Notes: a model not told the origin generated them from the sequence alone. A stretch of 35,592 nucleotides of DNA from Gryganskiella cystojenkinii (GCA_015852425.1 JAAAIG010000367.1:1-35592), one strand, 5' to 3'. Positions 1 through 9,819 are shown, numbered from the stretch's first letter. Made by a program: numbers and translations.

Positions 1-246
1 AGATGGAAGGGAACAAGCTCGCGAGAAGATAGCGTTAGGACTTTGTCGCATTCACAAGGACGAGCTTAATCAACGTTGTCTATAAAACCGGTTTGGGTCA
101 TAACTGAGTTGAGCTCGATGTCGTAGGCAAGGACGCGATCAAATCGGAACCGACTTATGACTGTTCGTGACCGGCACGAATCCTATCATTTACCGCCTCT
201 CTTTATCGCCCGGGTCCACGAGACTACCAAAAGAGCACGTTCAGTC

Positions 247-1710
247 TTAGAGCTCGACCTCCAAGGAAAGAACCTCCACCATAATCCAGCAGTCCTCATC
301 CCTGTCGAGGGCCATGACGACACTCCAGTTCAAATCTCGGTTCTGACCGCGAACGTCTTGGGCTTCCTTCACTTGCATATCTATGAGCCTGACGTTTTCG
401 AGATCTGATAGGAGGACAAGTCTCATCTTCATCACATGCATCCAACAGGCATGATAGTTTCGAGTCTCGGAGCCCTCAGCCAGGGAAATCACGCCATACC
501 GTTGTCCCTGCACAACGCTCATATTATTGTCCTTGAAGAGATGAGTTTCGTCTTGGGTCCATTCCTTGCAAAGATGACATCCACAGTCGACCCGAGTATG
601 GAAAATAAGCGCACATGCCTTTGTTCCGTGAAAAGTCCACCTAAGTCTACTTGAAGTCGGACGTTGAGTCGAAGAAGCCAGCCGCGATACAGAGAGTGAA
701 GACAGCGGTGGCATCGGAGACCTCGGAACATAAATGGGCAAGGACGGAGAGGACGCCCGAGCTGAAAAAGACCGTGTTGTGGGCGAGGATACCAAGGATG
801 AATTGACAGGCCCTTCTGGTTCTGGCTCTGATCGTAGAGGCTCTAGCTCATCGTACGCGGGCGGTTGTGACAGCGCCTCCTCGAGCTCGTCTTGTTGCGG
901 CGGTGAAGGTCTGGCAGGCAACATAACCCATACAGTGACTCTCACGAGCTTGTGGCCGTCGAAGGTGAAGTCATTCGAGACTGCGTCCAGGTTCCATCCT
1001 CTGATAGTAAACTTGAATTCAGGAATATTCAACGTGTAATTGTACGGAATGAATTGCATTTCCATAACGTGCTTCCAACAAATATTCTGAACCAATGCAA
1101 GATGGGGGTAGTTGAGTGTTATACGGCCGTAAGTACCATTCAGGCCACTGGCGTACGGCACTGTCTCATTTTTCGTCCATGAGTGACAAGTAGCGCATCT
1201 GCAACTGGATAAAGTACGAAAAGCTATTGCACACTTTCCACCTCCCTCGCCACCATCGTAACCTGAAGTAAGTCGCATACTGTTTGTCGAAGAGATGATA
1301 CTGCCGCTTGGTCTCTGTCTTAGGGCCTCAATCGAGGCGGTGTAGAGTTCCATCTGAATGTTGGCCGACTTTCCTGCATACGAGAACATATCCTGGTATG
1401 CCGCGTTCTTATAAGATGCCTTGATAACGATGGTGCACTCATGTTCCAAAACATCCCTGCTTTTTGAGCTGCGTATCAACTTCACTTTCATAACGTGATC
1501 CTTGCAGACGTCGTAGATCTTGAAATAAGGATTGGCTTCGCATAAATGGATGCCGTACAGCCTACTGGAGGACCCTCTAAATGGAATCATCTCCAAGTCG
1601 GTCCAGGTTCTACAAGTTGGGCATCGGCAGGTGCTGATAGTACAGAATAACAGGTACGACTGCCAATGACCTTGAAAAGCGATTTTAAGTCGGGCTGTCT
1701 CGGCGCTCAT
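247..1710 (-). CDS. Protein with three copies of a Cys/Trp domain, unknown function
   Basis: I do not recognise the family. The 487-residue protein starts at an ATG just after a probable leader intron. It has three divergent repeats, at about residues 6-125, 159-265 and 359-487. Each begins with a C-x-C-x2-C-x2-W-T core, continues through a Y-G-x-I element, and then has C-x2-H-V-M followed by a hydrophobic strand. Four Cys plus a His per repeat could bind metal or form disulphides. A Pro/Ser-rich linker (about 266-358) separates repeats 2 and 3 and carries a PPAY sequence, a possible WW-domain ligand. I see no signal peptide or membrane helix, which favours an intracellular protein. It is probably lineage-specific. 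The reading frame is intact and the repeats match internally, so a real gene is likely; the function is open. Confidence 0.72.
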   Translation of the reverse strand: MSAETARLKIAFQGHWQSYLLFCTISTCRCPTCRTWTDLEMIPFRGSSSRLYGIHLCEANPYFKIYDVCKDHVMKVKLIRSSKSRDVLEHECTIVIKASYKNAAYQDMFSYAGKSANIQMELYTASIEALRQRPSGSIISSTNSMRLTSGYDGGEGGGKCAIAFRTLSSCRCATCHSWTKNETVPYASGLNGTYGRITLNYPHLALVQNICWKHVMEMQFIPYNYTLNIPEFKFTIRGWNLDAVSNDFTFDGHKLVRVTVWVMLPARPSPPQQDELEEALSQPPAYDELEPLRSEPEPEGPVNSSLVSSPTTRSFSARASSPSLPIYVPRSPMPPLSSLSVSRLASSTQRPTSSRLRWTFHGTKACALIFHTRVDCGCHLCKEWTQDETHLFKDNNMSVVQGQRYGVISLAEGSETRNYHACWMHVMKMRLVLLSDLENVRLIDMQVKEAQDVRGQNRDLNWSVVMALDRDEDCWIMVEVLSLEVEL

Positions 1711-1716
1711 TACTTG

Positions 1717-1835
1717 CTGCAATAGATATTTCAGAAAAAACAAAAAACAAAAACATTAACGTTGAACAACCTCGTGTAGTTTCCTATGGTCCAATATCAC
1801 TGCGGATACTATAGGTCGAAAAAATACAAACGTAC
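1717..1835 (-). other. Probable 5' leader intron of the triple-repeat gene
   Basis: On the minus strand a GTACGT donor at 1835 pairs with a T-rich tract and a TTGCAG acceptor ending at 1717, six bases before the ATG at 1710. The leader exon upstream has no useful start codon. Inferred from splice consensus only. Confidence 0.5.
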
Positions 1836-2175
1836 CTTCCAAATGGCCTTTTTATGTGGATTACAAGAGTTCAAAGGGAGGTGGTCAGTCGCTGAGGAGA
1901 GAAAGGGGAGTAAGGAAGTGAAAAGAGTGAGAAAAGTTAATAAAGTTTCACTTTTTGTGTGTGTGTGTGCGTGTATGTCGCTGTCAGGTAAGCCAGCTGT
2001 TGGATTGGTCTATTTTCCACTTCTCCATGATGAACGAGCGATTTTTGCTTGCACGGTGAGCCATTTTTTTTTCCCTGTCGTGTGTAATAAACAAAATATT
2101 CGACTTTGATAGAACATTCCTCAGATGCCTGGCCGACGAATGGCAGGTATAATATCTATTTGTGAGCAACCTTTA
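1745..2175. repeat. Duplicated promoter/leader block, copy A
   Basis: This stretch is closely similar, in the same orientation, to 3665-4035. Shared segments include the leader around the GTACCTTCC splice-donor complement, the string TCAAAGGGAGGTGGTCA, the sequence around TCGAAAAAA, and the end with TATCTATTTGTGAGCAA. Copy A also contains a GT microsatellite (1956-1969). It lies directly upstream of the triple-repeat gene on the minus strand, so it is presumably that gene's promoter and leader. Confidence 0.75.
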
Positions 2176-2195
2176 CTCTCTCTCTCTCTCTCTCT
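2176..2195. repeat. CT dinucleotide microsatellite
   Basis: About ten uninterrupted CT units are visible at the outer edge of duplicated block A. The matching place in block B has only a short CT-rich stretch, so the array probably grew after duplication. Confidence 0.9.
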
Positions 2196-2493
2196 GAGGA
2201 TACAGGCAACAAGATGAGGAGGCGCGTGATTTTAGCCTTGTTCTTGTACGTTGCTGTCTTGTTCGCAGGGTTCCTAGAGCTGCTGCCAATCATCCTTGTG
2301 GTCGTCATCACCGAGTCGTCGTACGTTATGTTCACTTTGTCTGATGGGTGGAACCAACACGTCCTTGTCATCTTCACCTCAAGGTAGGATATACATATGT
2401 GACGAGATATGAAAGATGTCCCTTGGAGGGGTTGTGAGCTCTCAGCGAACCTGGGTGATGACGAGAATTGCACGCCCTGGAGAGCTGTTGGAA

Positions 2494-2858
2494 TTAAGGA
2501 TGGTTGCATCTTTGGATCATAGAGTCGTGATCAACGGAGATCTCAAACAAGGCTCTGGGATTTGTAAACGAAAAAACGCCATATCTTCGGCTACCATTCT
2601 GTTCTAAGAATGGAGGAAGAACATGTTCAGGGAACACCTTGGGATCCATCGACATAACCGCTCGTTCTCGCAAGATGTCCATGATTTGACCCTTGTTACG
2701 ACGACCAATGTTAATGTGGGCGATCATCTCTTCGTCCTGGAAATACTCAATGACAACGCGCGAAAGGAGGTGGATAACACGACACATCTCATCACTGTCA
2801 TCGACTTCAAAAGTCGAACATGAGGTGAGGGAGTACTCGTTTCCGTTGAATGTGCGGT
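2494..2858 (-). CDS. Possible coding exon of an unknown gene
   Basis: An open minus-strand frame runs from a TAA near 2859 to a stop at 2494, about 120 codons, with an internal ATG at 2787. The translation has ordinary coding composition: acidic DDSDE, then hydrophobic and charged alternation, including FPEHVLPPFLEQNG. I do not recognise it. No ATG starts the upstream part, so a 5' exon may be missing. A second open frame overlaps the end (2156-2509) but is partly made of the CT microsatellite and is less convincing. This could be an exon, a decayed gene or chance. Confidence 0.35.
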
Positions 2859-2869
2859 TGTTTTATTCA

Positions 2870-3230
2870 TGTATCCATGTGCAATAATCTAACTAAAAAT
2901 TAGGAATGTAGCAGATTTATGAATGAGCATTGGTATATCGATATATGGCTTGTTCAATAGCAACTACCAAGTAGCGATGCAGAAGCAAGGCTTACTTTTA
3001 AATTATAGTGCAACACGATATCAGACCAAGTCGAAGAAAAGGAGAAATACGATGAGAACAAACAAGATTGCAAGCATTAACAGGATATTAGTACGAGTTC
3101 GAGTCCATCAAGGAGTGAACATGGAGCTAGCAACTGACGGTGTTATGTACCTACAACGAGACGGCAGTGTAAGCCGAGCAGGAGGCTAATCGGAAGAGGG
3201 GGGGTTTAGGGTATATATCTGTGGTTCCAG
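2870..3230. other. Intergenic stretch with a short hydrophobic ORF
   Basis: No convincing gene is seen. On the minus strand at 3021-3077 a tiny ORF encodes a very hydrophobic 18-residue peptide (MLAILFVLIVFLLFFDLV). It resembles the hydrophobic tail of the neighbouring gene ending at 3231, so it may be debris of a related copy. Confidence 0.3.
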
Positions 3231-3606
3231 TTATTTGTGTGCATAGCACATCGCAATAAGGATCATCAATAAGATCAAGTGCATAGGCACAGTATTAGGG
3301 CCATGGACACCACTATGAGCTGTAGGACAAGTAGTGCTGTTGCACATGTATGGAGCCCATTGGTCATCGGGCAAGTTAAGCGCATTACGGCCAGGTCCTG
3401 CATATTGGGTGCCCTGTGCGATACACAAGAATGTGACGTTCTGTTGTGCGAGATCGTTCCAACAAGCGGTCGCCGACACGTAGGTAGTGCAAGCGGTCTT
3501 ATTGTTCCCGTAGAATACTTCCTGGCAGGTGAAATTGGTGCTCATGATATAAGTGTTATAGATGCCAATTGGAAGGATAAATGGACAGGTTCGAGTAATG
3601 GATTGA
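3231..3606 (-). pseudogene. Cys-rich secreted, possibly GPI-anchored protein; 5' end unresolved
   Basis: The open frame from the ATG at 3545 encodes 104 residues with seven Cys in the ectodomain, several N-x-T glycosylation sequons (NFT, NKT, NVT, NST) and a hydrophobic C-terminus of the kind removed on GPI attachment. The frame stays open for about 20 codons further upstream to a CTTCCTTTCAG acceptor near 3607, so the ATG at 3545 is probably internal. An upstream ATG near 3685 starts a signal-like peptide (MKVAK then hydrophobic residues), but no GT-AG junction I can find joins it in the right phase. Either an exon is missed or the signal region carries a frameshift. The promoter is duplicated block B. 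Function unknown. Confidence 0.45.
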
Positions 3607-3664
3607 CTGAAAGGAAGAGAATAATAACTAACAGTAGTTATTTGAGAAAATAAATAAAAAAAAT

Positions 3665-4035
3665 ATTAACCTTGGCAACCTTCATGTAGTTTCCAATGGC
3701 CCAATGTCACGACGGAGACTATGGGTCGAAAAAACACAAAAGTACCTTCCGGATGGTCTTTTTATGTGGGCTTTAAGAGTTCAAAGGGAGGTGGTCAATT
3801 GCTGAAGAGAGTAATGAGAGTAAGAAACGAAAAGTGAAAGAAAAGATAATAGTGCTTCGCTTTTCGTTGTCAGGTGAGCCTGGATTGGTCAACTCTCTAC
3901 TCCGCCATGAGGGCTGGGCTGCTGTTATAATTCTTGCAGGGCGAAGCCTTTTTTCTGTCATTGTCGTATGAAACAAAACAAAAATGTTCGACTTTAAGAG
4001 CAGGTATCTATTTGTGAGCAATCTTAACTCTCTTT
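3665..4035. repeat. Duplicated promoter/leader block, copy B
   Basis: This is the partner of 1745-2175, in direct orientation, with substitutions and small indels throughout. The GTACTTTT donor-like site, the TCAAAGGGAGGTGGTCA string and the TATCTATTTGTGAGCAA end are kept. It lies upstream of the Cys-rich gene on the minus strand, so two unrelated-looking coding regions have related upstream DNA. Confidence 0.75.
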
Positions 4036-4343
4036 TCGCCCTCTTCAACCAAATGTTCGCTGGATCAAATAGATGATCCATTCGATTATGCTTGTTTGTG
4101 GAGAACACGAATCACTAGGGAAAGCTGGGATTCAAGGGGCCACCATCCCCCCTCTCTCCCACCACGAAGACAACCCTTTCGCAAATAAGAGCCAATGACG
4201 TTGTTATCTGAGAACCTTTTATCCATGCCCTTTTTTTTTGGTTGAAAAGGACTCGCCGCGCCCGCTGCTGCTGGAGGCCTTCGAAGGAATATTGTTCATT
4301 TATAAATGACGATGTTGTTTCTCCATTCTTTGTTATTTATTGT
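4036..4343. other. Intergenic
   Basis: Nothing convincing is seen. A T9 run lies near 4230, and the segment holds the 3' flank of the F-box gene that ends at 4344. Confidence 0.5.
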
Positions 4344-6644
4344 TCAAGGGTATGTGATCCGCTCCCTTCTCAAGTCAAGAATTTCAAGGAACCGGAATCG
4401 TGACTCGAGTTCTCGATACCAAGGAGAGAGTGGATAGGGTGCGTCTGGATATTCGACCAAATGTGATTGACAAAGCGACAGATGTCTCAAGAGCGGTCTC
4501 TCTGTTAGACAATAGTTTCTCATCCATTCGGAGGATGATGTGCCTGTTGATTCAGTCGGAGGCGCTGGCGATGACAATTCCAAGGCGGCCTGACTGGACG
4601 AGGCAGAAGAACTGGTCGAGGATGTAGGATTGCGGCCGAGACCCTCAAACAAAGCAAGATCAAAGATCGGACCCGTGATCTTAAAATCCACCAGGTTCGT
4701 CATCCAACGAAGGAGATCTCTCAGCATTGCCAAAGATTCTTCTCCTTCCTGTCCTCGTCCTGCATCAGTCTCGCTCTCGTTTTTTACCTCTCTCTCAGGG
4801 ACAGTGACCTTTTTAGGTACTTTACGCTCCAATCTTGAGTCTACAAGGTATCCGAGACTGAGTGTTGTTATTGTCCTGATCCAGGGCAAGACCTTCAGGA
4901 CATCATCACACGTCGGAGCCATGGTTTTCCAAGTGAGAGGCGCCACGACCGCAGGATCCTGTCCATCGAAATCATTCATGACGAGGAGTGGCGCTTCCAG
5001 TGGTGATCTTCCTCGTGCTGCTGATGTTTCTCTTCCGGTATCCATGCATGTACAATCTAGCCCTCTCGTCTTGGTCATCATCATGGACTCGAAAATCAAG
5101 AGCCTTGTCTCGACCAAGTTTTTACACGATATATCTAGTGACTCCATAGAGCGAAACAAGGGTGAAGTCGAGACCCAGGTCGCGACGTCAACGCCCCTAC
5201 CACTTATTTCAACCCTTTCGAGCGTAATATGTTCTTGGGCGAGGTCCTCGAGCAACCGCCATACTTTTTTATGGTAAAGGCTTTGTGGGTCAGGATAGAT
5301 GTAGATTCTCATGAAACCAACTCGAAAGGCTCTTGGAGAGCATAGTGAATGTTGTCGACATTGTCGCGCCCAAGCTCGTAAAAGTCCAGACTCATGCCAC
5401 GGAAAGATATCCGAGCCGATGATGTCCAATCGCTTTAGTTTCGAGAACGGAGGCACCATATTATCAGCACCAGCAGCAGCAGCAGTAGCAGACGACGTTG
5501 AGGGTCCACCGGGCGATATAGATGTGGGAGTTGATTGGTCAGTCGCACAGCTCGACGACGGTGGCGACAACAGTAGCGGCAACGGTGCGGAAAACGTGCA
5601 TTGGTCCGTCAGATATTTCAGTACAGGGTCCACTCGGAGCACATCCAACGTCAGGGATTCCAGATTCGGGAAGAGATCTAGGACCCATCCAGTAGCCTCG
5701 ATGTCTTGGAAATTTTGACTATCCTTGAATAAAAGTCTTTTCACCCTTGGCGCCACTCGATCAGGATGCCGCCGCGTATATTTCTGAGGCTGGTCTTGTC
5801 GCCGACGATTACCTCCGGGCATCTCAATCTCAAGTTCTCGAAGGCAAAGCTCCTCTAGGACCTTCAGGTCACAGAGACAGTCCAACAAGACCTCGATAGA
5901 AACAATTTTCGTTCGCCCATAATTACCCTCAACTGCAAATGAACGAAGCGTTTTGGAAACACAACTACGGCCGAGTCGAGTAAAAAACCGGTCCAAATTC
6001 GAGGGGGTCCAATACGCGACCTTGATCGACAGAGACTCGAGTCGACAAAGGACATATCCCTCCAGAGGCAAGAGGTCCCAAAAACTCCAGGGTCCGGCGG
6101 CATCATCCTCTTCTACTGGATCTTGAAAAAGTTTCAATTTAGGGTATCGATTTCGATTTTGACTTCGAATGGTCGACCAAATCAGTCGGGCAGGGTAAAA
6201 TGATCTCTCAGGAATCTGGGCGGATCCTACACCTTCGTCCGAAAGACAGATTGATCGCAAGTTTCGACACCGGTTTAGGACAGCGGCCATCCCTGCCGGA
6301 GCGATAATCGAAAAATGGACTTGGCCCCAAGGGATGTTGAGAGCCTTAATATGATCCAAGAGGTTCTTCTTTAAAAGGCTGTTGTTACTGCCACTGTTGT
6401 TTGCTTGACTATTATGCGTTGTATGTAAAGCGATGGTATGATCGTAGAATTCCTTGAGGACCGGGTATCGACTGAAATTTTGAAGGTGGAGTGTGATTGA
6501 GAAAAATGGCCCGCATAGCTGAAAGAAAGTTCTGTTGGCGAGACGAAGGCTGTGATGAGATTTCTGGTCGAGGTAGTTGAGAATCACTTGGGCCAACTCA
6601 GGGAGAAGAAATACTTGGATCCAAGAGGCAGTCCTGGGTGCCAT
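4344..6644 (-). CDS. F-box/LRR-type protein
   Basis: The 766-residue protein starts MAPRTASWIQ. An F-box lies at about residues 11-55: LPELAQVILNYLDQ, then SLRLANRTFFQLCGPFF, matching the L-P-x-E/L...V..YL...L..L.L.N..F pattern. The rest has irregular leucine-rich segments (LEELCLRELEIE, LESLTLDVLRV, LRHLSLCQS, LEILDLRRERI), as in Mortierella-type F-box proteins, with Ser/Thr-rich low-complexity insertions near residues 370-400 and 675-710. F-box proteins join the Skp1-cullin-F-box ubiquitin ligase, and the LRR part is expected to bind the substrate. The gene is one uninterrupted exon. The substrate cannot be inferred; many paralogues are typical in these fungi. Confidence 0.88.
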   Translation of the reverse strand: MAPRTASWIQVFLLPELAQVILNYLDQKSHHSLRLANRTFFQLCGPFFSITLHLQNFSRYPVLKEFYDHTIALHTTHNSQANNSGSNNSLLKKNLLDHIKALNIPWGQVHFSIIAPAGMAAVLNRCRNLRSICLSDEGVGSAQIPERSFYPARLIWSTIRSQNRNRYPKLKLFQDPVEEDDAAGPWSFWDLLPLEGYVLCRLESLSIKVAYWTPSNLDRFFTRLGRSCVSKTLRSFAVEGNYGRTKIVSIEVLLDCLCDLKVLEELCLRELEIEMPGGNRRRQDQPQKYTRRHPDRVAPRVKRLLFKDSQNFQDIEATGWVLDLFPNLESLTLDVLRVDPVLKYLTDQCTFSAPLPLLLSPPSSSCATDQSTPTSISPGGPSTSSATAAAAGADNMVPPFSKLKRLDIIGSDIFPWHESGLLRAWARQCRQHSLCSPRAFRVGFMRIYIYPDPQSLYHKKVWRLLEDLAQEHITLERVEISGRGVDVATWVSTSPLFRSMESLDISCKNLVETRLLIFESMMMTKTRGLDCTCMDTGRETSAARGRSPLEAPLLVMNDFDGQDPAVVAPLTWKTMAPTCDDVLKVLPWIRTITTLSLGYLVDSRLERKVPKKVTVPEREVKNESETDAGRGQEGEESLAMLRDLLRWMTNLVDFKITGPIFDLALFEGLGRNPTSSTSSSASSSQAALELSSPAPPTESTGTSSSEWMRNYCLTERPLLRHLSLCQSHLVEYPDAPYPLSPWYRELESRFRFLEILDLRRERITYP

Positions 6645-7104
6645 TGATACTGAAAAAGATAGACGTGAACAATTGTCTTGCTGGAGTGGAGTCTGGAGGG
6701 CGTCATGAAAATAAGAACAAGAGAGAGAGGGAATATAACAGACGATGACACCTCAATTCTGTCACAGCGCGTGGCAGTGAGTGGCAGTGCACAATTCAAC
6801 TTGTCGCCACACGCAGAACGCAAAAAAAATTGGCGTGGACCATTTTTTACCTCAAAAGCCTGAAGATGGGCTTCTGCACAGTCAGGTTCGATACCAAGAT
6901 ATACCTTTGATCAATATACTTCGATATTCAATGCACAATTTTTTTTGTTGACAGGAGAACAATAAGAAACTGGTATATTTGTAAAACCGATGAGTTTGAT
7001 CCCTCTCACTTTCTTCTACTTCGATCCATATTTCTCTACTGGCGAGCCTTTCCCTTGTCAAAGAGAGATCTTCAAGGAATCGAAACAGAACAAGAGTTGA
7101 TCAC
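6645..7104. other. Intergenic, promoter side of the F-box gene
   Basis: No gene is seen. It contains the divergent upstream regions of the F-box gene and is AT-rich around 6890-6990. Confidence 0.5.
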
Positions 7105-7390
7105 GCCAGGGGACGGGCGGATCCACGTCCGAGGAATGAACGTAGACCGGTCGTAAGCTGCTCTAGGGACGGTGTATAAAGATCGAACCACATGCGCATG
7201 ACCTTGCCATCGTCCAGGCAAGAGTCGTGATACTCTGCGTTCCGATCCGAACCTCGGATGGTCGATCGTATCTTCGGTCTGGCCAGGCTACCCTGGTTTG
7301 GGCAAATATTTTATGTCTTGAACTGAGGACTACTTGATCCTCGAAGTATGTGGCGGTACCCAGCGCTTGCATCTGAGTGCTCTGTGCCAT
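7105..7390 (-). pseudogene. Possible remnant of a small NTF2/SnoaL-like protein
   Basis: From an ATG at 7390 a minus-strand frame begins MAQSTQMQALGTATYFEDQV, then loses coding character. A second frame, open from about 7308 to a stop near 7105, has convincing composition (EYHDSCLDDGKVMRMWFDLY, then TPSLEQL). The D-D-G-K-V-x-R-x-W-F-D-L segment resembles the last strands of SnoaL/NTF2-like domains. The two halves do not join in one frame, which suggests a frameshift or an unrecognised intron. The family assignment is tentative. Confidence 0.28.
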
Positions 7391-7692
7391 TTCAACCCCG
7401 TGTTTTTTTTTACCTTGCCAAAATTGGTGTTGACAATAGATTTATTGGTGAGAGAGCAGTACACGCCATCTTTTTTTTTTTGTTTCCCCTCGTTTTTCTG
7501 TCAGCTGGACAGCCCCTTTGGCGTGAGAGTCGACTGATGGAATTTTAGATCGCCTCGGGCTCTCTTCGCGGCGTCTTGTACTCATCCGTTCTGCGATGTC
7601 CGATAGCAAGGAGGAATAGCATAAATAGGTGGAAGGTGGCCTTCGTTCGAACGTTTCGCCTGCCCGACCCTTGTTAAATCTCTCCAACAGAT

Positions 7693-7787
7693 GTAAGTGA
7701 TCGTGATCTGTCTCGATTTTGGATTATTAAGGGTTATCTCTCGCTTAAATCTCACTCATGGTGTGCACAATTGATTGGTCGTTGTAG
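7693..7787 (+). other. Probable 5' leader intron of the four-helix membrane protein gene
   Basis: A GTAAGT donor at 7693 and a pyrimidine-containing TTGTAG acceptor ending at 7787 define a 95-base intron, 24 bases before the ATG at 7812. Confidence 0.6.
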
Positions 7788-7811
7788 CATCACTCACAAC
7801 GTTCATTCGAG

Positions 7812-8276
7812 ATGACGAATGAACTAGAAACTGAGCAGCAGCCAGTCACGATCGGTAAACTCAAGTATGGTTGTTCCGTGGCATTTGCACTTTGCTTGGA
7901 TTTGTACAATCTGGCTCGAACCCTTATAGATCCGAAAGCCGCTACTCTGTGTACTCTAAGACTTATGATTGGGTTTTTGATTGCATTCAGAGCTCTATTG
8001 GCTGGCCGTATCAAGTTTTCTGTCGAGTCATTGCAGCACTTTCCATTACTAAGGTTTTTCTATCTCTGCCTGTTAAACAGTCAGAAAGGCATACACAACA
8101 GTTCCGTTGTATACCTGATATCTTATTCAGGCGCCACTATAGTGTTAAGCTTGGTCTCAACGTCTGGTTTTGATACTCTCTATTATCTACAAATCGTCCT
8201 AGCTGTTCTCTCATTCCTATATACGTTACTTAGCAATAGACGATACATGCGCATCCCTTTCATATCCTTTACGTAA
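7812..8276 (+). CDS. Small four-helix membrane protein, unknown
   Basis: The 154-residue protein has four likely membrane helices, at about residues 22-42 (CSVAFALCLDLYNLA), 47-64 (LRLMIGFLIAFRALLAG), 98-117 (SVVYLISYSGATIVLSLVS) and 122-142 (LYYLQIVLAVLSFLYTLL). The N-terminus is short and acidic, the C-terminus short and basic. I see no catalytic or transport motif. A leader intron with good consensus sites supports a real transcribed gene. It may be lineage-specific. A competing +2 frame over the same DNA (7871-8173) lacks this hydrophobic periodicity. Confidence 0.6.
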   Translation: MTNELETEQQPVTIGKLKYGCSVAFALCLDLYNLARTLIDPKAATLCTLRLMIGFLIAFRALLAGRIKFSVESLQHFPLLRFFYLCLLNSQKGIHNSSVVYLISYSGATIVLSLVSTSGFDTLYYLQIVLAVLSFLYTLLSNRRYMRIPFISFT

Positions 8277-8331
8277 TAAACTCGCTCTAAGTTTATCGGG
8301 GAAGGCGGGGGTCGATGGTCGGGTTAGTTGA

Positions 8332-9745
8332 TCAGACTAAAGTAGCGTGGGACAAGAAAACGGTCCCAATGGTATGTGACTCGGTCTCGGCACAGTCCAC
8401 CATGAATGCATCTGTTTTCAGGATACATTCGTTCTCTAGCCAGTCCAGCCACCGAATGATAGTAAGAATACATTCGTGCTGCGCCGGGGCATGATGCAGA
8501 AACAAAACAAGAAAATATACGTTCCAGGATTCGGACTCGCTTGCCATGCAGGCGTCAGGGATTTTTTGATGGATTTCCTTGTCCTTGACAAGTAGCGTGA
8601 ACAAGTACACTGAGTTGTGAGCTTTACTGCTCTTTTTGATTGGTGTAATGTCCTTTGCTGTTTTGTGAGTCGAGTCCATGCAGCAGATATTGGTGTTCTT
8701 GGACATGACCTAGAACAATGGAGGAAAAGGATATATAACCTAATCTCGCACAATTGCGGGCCAGCGTACACACTGTCAGTATGTACAACATTTACCTTCA
8801 GCTGAAAATTTCGTGCGCCACCAATATGTGAATCCAGTCAGTGTTGCATCTTCAACAAACATGGTCTTTCCACCCTTATCCTCAATCTCCTTGAGCCATA
8901 ACTGAACTCTCTTGACAGCGCCATGGTCCTTGTGATACATTCTTCTTCTTTTTCCTTTAGAGCGCTTGTCAACCATGGTTGGTGTTGATGAATAGGTTGC
9001 CAAAAACAACTCCATTGGAACGATCATGGATCGCGTCCTTCATCCACATGGCATGAATAAAGCTATAGGTTCTAGATGTGGTAACAAAAGAAATGGGCGG
9101 CTTAAACTGTGTCTGGAACCATAATAAGTCAACAGTCTTACCGCTCGTAGGCTCTGTTCATCGGGTATGACCCTGCTCGACAGAGAACACCGATCAAGAC
9201 CCTCATCCACCATATAACGAACCTACCAGCGCTCATTTCAGGCAACCGCACGCGATTGACATCGTGTTTGTGCTTCCATATGTTCCTGACCACCATTTTG
9301 CTCTCCTCTCCAAAAGGCTGTGCCATGAAGACTGACCCAATGACACGCGCGGGAGAGAAGCAACCTTTTCTTTGTGGTGGTGACGACAGGCAAACGCGAG
9401 TCTCCAGGAGTACATGGTCCTTATGCCTGCGACTTGCTCCCATGTTTTGAATGGAAGTGGGGTGTCCGGATCGTCTTTCTGACTGTAGAAGGTGGAGTAC
9501 TGATTGGGCTTATGCACCTACAAGCCGGTTTGTCGCTTCCAGTCCACCATGTGCGAAACTCGTTACATGTGAAAGTGAATTCCTTGGTGTCGGGGATTGT
9601 GGATTGAGAATTGTTGAGGTTTAGCGTTGTTCCTGGGGTCGTATTTGCGGTCGACGATCAGCACATCCTTCAATTTGAGAACAAACATAAGATGGAGCTG
9701 ATGCCTGATGGCACCTTGTCTGTGGTCGGTTGAGCACGTGACCAA
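8332..9745 (-). pseudogene. Mutator-like (MULE) transposase relic
   Basis: Reading from 9745 down to 8332, fragments in shifting frames resemble a fungal MULE transposase. They are an N-terminal piece with DVLIVDRKYDPRNN, a piece with TPLPFKTWEQVAG, a basic piece with DKRSKGKRRRMYHKDHG, and the best-preserved part at 8332-8706. That part has CCMDSTHKT (the first DDE aspartate region), then WLDWLENECI and FMVDCAETES (the second aspartate region). MULE transposases cut and paste DNA with a DDE/RNase H-fold catalytic core. Stops and frameshifts separate the pieces, and the C-terminus is missing at the left edge, so the copy is dead. I could not see terminal inverted repeats. It lies head-to-head with the Fanzor relic. 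Confidence 0.62.
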
Positions 9746-9819
9746 GAGAAAAGTGAATATTCTACGACGCGTAATGCAGTTTCTTGCATCCTCACCCTCT
9801 TCATGCCTCCTGGAACACG
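9746..9819. promoter_or_regulatory. Possible shared promoter between MULE and Fanzor relics
   Basis: Only about 75 bases separate the divergent relics. No TATA box is evident. If both once belonged to one element, this would be its bidirectional promoter. Inference from layout only. Confidence 0.25.

Noticed and set aside
4630..5277. Plus-strand open frame of 215 codons
   Set aside because: Antisense to the F-box/LRR gene, whose frame is intact and has a clear F-box.
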